Assembly: GCA_004555535.1 (NCBI GenBank)
Contig: SFHU01000007.1
Span: 1-45,500, forward strand
Reading direction: 5' to 3'
Origin: Clostridiales bacterium
GTDB lineage: Bacteria; Bacillota; Clostridia; Christensenellales; Aristaeellaceae
DNA length: 45,500 bases
This document shows positions 42,452 through 45,500 of this stretch, in pieces. Each line of letters begins with the position of its first letter. The first letter of the stretch is position 1. Under the pieces are notes generated by a model, which was not told where the DNA came from, searched no databases, and saw only the letters and a list, made by a program, of their open reading frames with translations. The position numbers were made by a program, and so were the translations under genes.

Positions 42452-42562
42452 GATTCTGGCTGCCGCCCTCAGCGGGGCAGACCGGAAGGCTGCAGAACCA
42501 CAGAGCGCCGCGGAAGACGCGGCAACGACTTGTCGGGTATCCCAAGCGAACCCGAACGGAGG
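42452..42562 (+). promoter_or_regulatory. Structured leader of the ECF S-component gene
   Basis: Three hairpins can be drawn by eye. The first is GG-CTGCC...GGCAG-CC at about 42457-42483. The second is GCCGCG-GAAGA-CGCGGC (about 42507-42523). The third is CGGGT (42534-42538) with ACCCG (42550-42554), ending 3 nt before GGAGG at 42558-42562. There is no terminator T-tract, so control would act on translation. It does not match a riboswitch class I know; whether it responds to pantothenate, CoA or nothing is unknown. Confidence 0.45.
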
Positions 42563-42570
42563 AATGACAA

Positions 42571-43236
42571 ATGAATACACAGACGACGGCTGCAACGGCG
42601 ACGGTCAGGAAGAAGAAGCTGACCATCCAGTGGATGACGGGCACGGCGATGATGATCGCACTGACGCTCGTGCTGGCCAACACACCGCTCGGCAGGATCA
42701 CGATGCCGTTTCTGACGGCGACGACGCTGCACATTCCGGTGATCATCGCGACGCTCGTGCTCGGCCTGGAGGCCGGCGTGCTGACGGGCCTGACCTTTGG
42801 CATCCACAGCCTGATCAGCAACCTGACGGGTGCGTCGTTCTTCGCGCCGTTTTTCATCAACCCGCTGGTTTCCGTGCTGCCGCGCGTGCTCTTCCCGGTG
42901 TGCGTGTATTTCATCGCGGAGGGCGTCAAGAAGCTGACGGCGGGCTTTGACAAGCACCACATCATCGCCTATGTCAGCGCGAGCGCGCTGGGCACGGCGC
43001 TGCACACGACGATGGTCATGGGCATGATCTACCTGCTCAACGCGGGCAAGATTGAGCAGATGCTCACCGCGGGCATGGGCGTTCCGGACGCCATCGCCTC
43101 CAGGGGCGTGGGCATGGGCATTGCGGCCATGGGCGTGACCAATGGACTGCCGGAGGCGATTGTCGCGGCGGTGATCGCGCCGATCGTCGCACTGGCGCTG
43201 GACCGGGCCATCGGCCGCATCCAGATCCGCAAATAA
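42571..43236 (+). CDS. ECF transporter S component, probably pantothenate (PanT-like)
   Basis: A 221-aa membrane protein with about six helices and the S-component pattern: a short cytoplasmic basic start, then TGTAMMIALTLVLANTPLGR, ATTLHIPVIIATLVLGLEAG, and TGLTFGIHSLISNLTGA in the first half. S components bind a vitamin and dock on a shared energising module (EcfA, EcfA', EcfT), not encoded here. The assignment to pantothenate rests on coaX starting 45 nt downstream in the same transcript. GGAGG lies 8 nt before the ATG. Confidence 0.8.
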   Translation: MNTQTTAATATVRKKKLTIQWMTGTAMMIALTLVLANTPLGRITMPFLTATTLHIPVIIATLVLGLEAGVLTGLTFGIHSLISNLTGASFFAPFFINPLVSVLPRVLFPVCVYFIAEGVKKLTAGFDKHHIIAYVSASALGTALHTTMVMGMIYLLNAGKIEQMLTAGMGVPDAIASRGVGMGIAAMGVTNGLPEAIVAAVIAPIVALALDRAIGRIQIRK

Positions 43237-43281
43237 TATAGAAGGAACGCGGTCGTCGGGCCGCGGAGGAGTGGACTGACG

Positions 43282-44052
43282 ATGATTTTTGTCATGGACA
43301 TCGGCAACACCAACATCAAGGCGGCTGTGTTTGAGGGCAGCCGCCTGCTCAAGCGCTGGCGCTGCTCGACAGACCCCTCGATGACATCGGATCAGTACGG
43401 CATCATTATGGCCGATCTGTTCCGCTATCATGGGCTGAGCATGAAGGACATCGAGGGCATCATGCTCTCCTCCGTGGTGCCGACGATCAACTACACCATC
43501 GAGCACATGTGCCGGGACTACTTCGGCATGGAGCCTCGGCTGCTCGTCCCCGGCATGAAGACGGGGCTCAACATCCGCTATGAGAATCCCCGTGAGCTGG
43601 GCAGCGACCGCATCGCCAATGCAGTTGCCGTCTCGACGCTCTACGGCGGCCCTTCCATCTTCATTGACTTTGGCACGGCGACGACCTATGGCGTCGTTTC
43701 CGACAAAAATGAGTTCCTCGGCGGCGCCATCGGCCCGGGGCTGCGGATGATGAACGCGGCGCTTGCTAGCGGCACGGCGAAGCTGCCCTCCATCGAGCTT
43801 GTGATCCCGCCGAAGGCCATCGGGCGCACGACCATCTCCAATATCCAGTCCGGCATCCTCTACGGCTACATCGGCTCCGTGGAGAAGATCATCGGCAGGA
43901 TGAAGGAGGAGATCGGCCGGCCCAGCGCCAAGGTCATCGCGACCGGCGGTATGGCGCACTTGGTCAAGAACAACTCCAGCGTCATCGACGAGATCAATCC
44001 CGACCTGACGCTGACGGGACTGCGGCTGATCTACGAAAAGAACCAGGGATGA
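43282..44052 (+). CDS. coaX: Type III pantothenate kinase
   Basis: Phosphorylates pantothenate with ATP, the first step of CoA synthesis; the type III enzyme is not feedback-inhibited by CoA. The 256-aa product has the ASKHA phosphate motifs: MDIGNTNIK at residues 5-13, the substrate loop ENPRELGSDRIANAVA, the second phosphate motif IFIDFGTATTYG and GGAIGPGLRMM. GGAGGAG lies about 10 nt before the ATG. It forms a transporter-kinase pair with the S-component gene, and its stop is 11 nt from the start of hom. Confidence 0.95.
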   Translation: MIFVMDIGNTNIKAAVFEGSRLLKRWRCSTDPSMTSDQYGIIMADLFRYHGLSMKDIEGIMLSSVVPTINYTIEHMCRDYFGMEPRLLVPGMKTGLNIRYENPRELGSDRIANAVAVSTLYGGPSIFIDFGTATTYGVVSDKNEFLGGAIGPGLRMMNAALASGTAKLPSIELVIPPKAIGRTTISNIQSGILYGYIGSVEKIIGRMKEEIGRPSAKVIATGGMAHLVKNNSSVIDEINPDLTLTGLRLIYEKNQG

Positions 44053-44063
44053 GGAGAATGCGT

Positions 44064-45332
44064 ATGAGCACCATGACCATCGGTTTTCTGGGCTGCGGCA
44101 ACATCGGCTGCGGCGTATACCGCCTGCTGAAGGAGCAGGGGGAGCAGATCGCGCGCAACGAGGGCGAGACGTTTGAAATCAGGCGGATTCTCGTCCGCTC
44201 GAAGGGGAAGAAGCGCGGTGCGGAGATCCCCGAGGCACTGATGACGGAGAACCCGGACGACGTGCTCCTGGATCCGCAGATTTCGATCGTCATGGAATTC
44301 ATGGGCGGCGAGGAGCCGGCGGCTTCCTACATGCTCCGCGCGCTGGAGGCGGGCAAGACGGTCGTGACGGCGAACAAGATGGCCTTGGCGACGCACTGGC
44401 AGGAGCTCATCCATGCGGCCAGAACCCACGCGGCGGGCCTGTACTATGAGGCCAGCGTATGCGGCGCGATTCCGATCATCCGTGCGATCAACGATTCCCT
44501 GCAGGCCAACCGCATCACCTCGGTCACGGGCATCATCAACGGCACGACCAACTACATCCTCAGCCGCATGACCCGGGAGGGCGCCTCCTACGCGGACGTG
44601 CTCGCCGACGCGCAGCGGCTGGGCCTGGCGGAGCCGGATCCGACCGCCGACGTCGAGGGCTATGACGCGGCCTACAAGCTGTCCATCCTCTCGACGCTGG
44701 CGTTCCATCGCCATGTGCCGGTCGGCAGCGTCTACCGGGAGGGCATCTCGGGCATCACGCCGCTGGATGTGCAGTGCGGCAAGGCGTTCGGCCTGACGCT
44801 CAAGCTGCTGGCGATTGCCAAGGAGGTCGACGGCTGCGTGCAGGCGCGCGTGCATCCGGCGTTTGTGCCGGACGATCACCCGCTGGCCAGCGTCAGCGAC
44901 GCGTTCAATGCGGTCTACGTGAGCGGCCACGCCTGCGGAGAGATGATGTTCTATGGGCGCGGCGCGGGCGACATGCCGACGGCCAGCGCGCTGGTCTCCG
45001 ACCTGATCAAGGCCGCGAAGACGAAGAACCACCAGCTGCCGGCGGTGGATGAGCTGCCTGCAAAGATGGCGGACGACTGGGCTTGCGTGCACTTTGTGCG
45101 CATGCTGGCCAGGGACGAGCCGGGCGTGCTCTCCGTCGTATCGGGTACGTTCGCGCGCCACGGCGTGAGCATCGCCTCCATGGTGCAGAAGGGCGAGACG
45201 GACAGCGACGGCCATGTGCAGCTGGTGTTCCTGACGCACAGGGCCTCCGAGCGCTGCGTGCGGCAGGCGCTTGGCGAGATGGACAGGACACTGGTTTCGC
45301 AGGTCAATGTGATCCGCGTGGAGCGGGATTGA
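44064..45332 (+). CDS. hom: Homoserine dehydrogenase
   Basis: Reduces aspartate semialdehyde to homoserine, the entry to threonine and methionine. The 422-aa product has a nucleotide-binding start TIGFLGCGNIGCGVYRLL, the catalytic segment TANKMALA, the family signature ASVCGAIPIIRAIND, GIINGTTNYILSRM, and a C-terminal ACT domain (HFVRMLARDEPGVLSVVSGT) for feedback by amino acids. The ATG at 44064 is 7 nt after GAGGAG; two earlier ATGs overlap or abut that site. It is the last gene of the unit, and a terminator follows. It shares its substrate with dapA at the other end of the window. Confidence 0.95.
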   Translation: MSTMTIGFLGCGNIGCGVYRLLKEQGEQIARNEGETFEIRRILVRSKGKKRGAEIPEALMTENPDDVLLDPQISIVMEFMGGEEPAASYMLRALEAGKTVVTANKMALATHWQELIHAARTHAAGLYYEASVCGAIPIIRAINDSLQANRITSVTGIINGTTNYILSRMTREGASYADVLADAQRLGLAEPDPTADVEGYDAAYKLSILSTLAFHRHVPVGSVYREGISGITPLDVQCGKAFGLTLKLLAIAKEVDGCVQARVHPAFVPDDHPLASVSDAFNAVYVSGHACGEMMFYGRGAGDMPTASALVSDLIKAAKTKNHQLPAVDELPAKMADDWACVHFVRMLARDEPGVLSVVSGTFARHGVSIASMVQKGETDSDGHVQLVFLTHRASERCVRQALGEMDRTLVSQVNVIRVERD

Positions 45333-45340
45333 ACCCGACA

Positions 45341-45390
45341 ATAGAAAAAAACCTATGATGGAATGATGATTCATTCCATCTTTTCTATTA
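45341..45390 (+). terminator. Terminator after hom
   Basis: GATGGAATGA (45358-45367), TGAT, TCATTCCATC (45372-45381), then TTTTCTATT. The outer AATAGAAAA/TTTTCTATT pairs too, so it may work in both directions. Confidence 0.82.
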
Positions 45391-45432
45391 TTTCGGTGAT
45401 GAACCTGAAAACGGGATGTTCAATATTGTATA

Positions 45433-45447
45433 TGTGCAACTTGCACA
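45433..45447. promoter_or_regulatory. 15-bp palindrome before the last reading frame
   Basis: TGTGCAA-C-TTGCACA is perfectly palindromic around 45440. It lies 12 bp before the ATG of the partial frame, and a weak TATATG -10 candidate is at 45429-45434. It looks like a repressor operator, perhaps autoregulatory. Confidence 0.5.
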
Positions 45448-45458
45448 AGAATAGAAAA

Positions 45459-45500
45459 ATGGAAGAAAAGGGCAGTTTCACGATCCGAGAGGTCAGGGCC
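45459..45500 (+). CDS. Possible start of a regulator gene (truncated by window end)
   Basis: Fourteen open codons starting MEEKGSFTIREVRA run off the end. The TIREVRA stretch is compatible with the first helix of an XRE or MerR-type helix-turn-helix. The ribosome-binding site is poor (only an AGAAAAA run). The palindrome just upstream supports a small autoregulated regulator, but too little is visible to name it. Confidence 0.35.
   Translation, partial: MEEKGSFTIREVRA

Overview
The window looks like a chromosomal segment of a GC-rich, spore-forming Bacillota, probably class Clostridia. The signs are a small acid-soluble spore protein gene, a T-box leader on metG, a CtsR-type site before clpB, GGAGG ribosome-binding sites with occasional TTG starts, consensus sigma-A promoters and many intrinsic terminators. 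An order such as Christensenellales is only a guess. I see no rRNA, CRISPR array, transposase or phage module.

Layout. 1-3.9 kb: guaB, then convergent dapA and asd (asd-dapA transcript with an internal terminator). 4-12.7 kb: a long rightward run probably read from one promoter near 3.96 kb: M20 amidohydrolase, YesL/DUF624 membrane protein, a 58-aa spore protein, a methyltransferase, hslO (Hsp33), and three poorly known genes (TPR protein, HEAT-like protein, zinc-ribbon/TM/TPR protein). 12.7-16.3 kb: T-box leader, metG, tatD and a small membrane protein. 16.3-18 kb, leftward: mntP under a manganese (yybP-ykoY) riboswitch, and a secreted metallo-beta-lactamase-fold protein. 18.2-23.2 kb, leftward: a BMP-family nucleoside-type ABC importer. 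23.4-25.9 kb: gloA diverging from a MATE exporter plus GNAT gene. 26.1-33.9 kb, leftward: clpB, a secreted protein of unknown function, an ECF-like sigma factor fused to a membrane anchor and outer domain, a SprT-like protein, an XRE/S24-like regulator and an AI-2E family protein. 34-35.5 kb: two-subunit iron-sulfur fumarase. 35.6-36.4 kb: an FRG-domain protein. 36.5-42 kb: a UgpBACE/sugar-type ABC importer with an embedded phosphodiesterase. 42.2-45.3 kb: tRNA-Leu(CAG), a probable pantothenate ECF S-component, coaX and hom. The window ends in the start of a possible small regulator gene.

Metabolic links: asd, dapA and hom form the aspartate-family branch (lysine/diaminopimelate and threonine/methionine), and metG uses methionine. 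The S-component and coaX form a pantothenate-to-CoA entry.

The least explained items are a 94-bp structured intergenic repeat present twice (3979-4072 and 42097-42190), the sigma factor tethered to the membrane in one polypeptide with its overlapping secreted partner, the structured leader of the pantothenate transporter gene, and the three-gene repeat-protein block at 8.2-12.7 kb. All functional calls come from reading motifs by eye; no database search was run.
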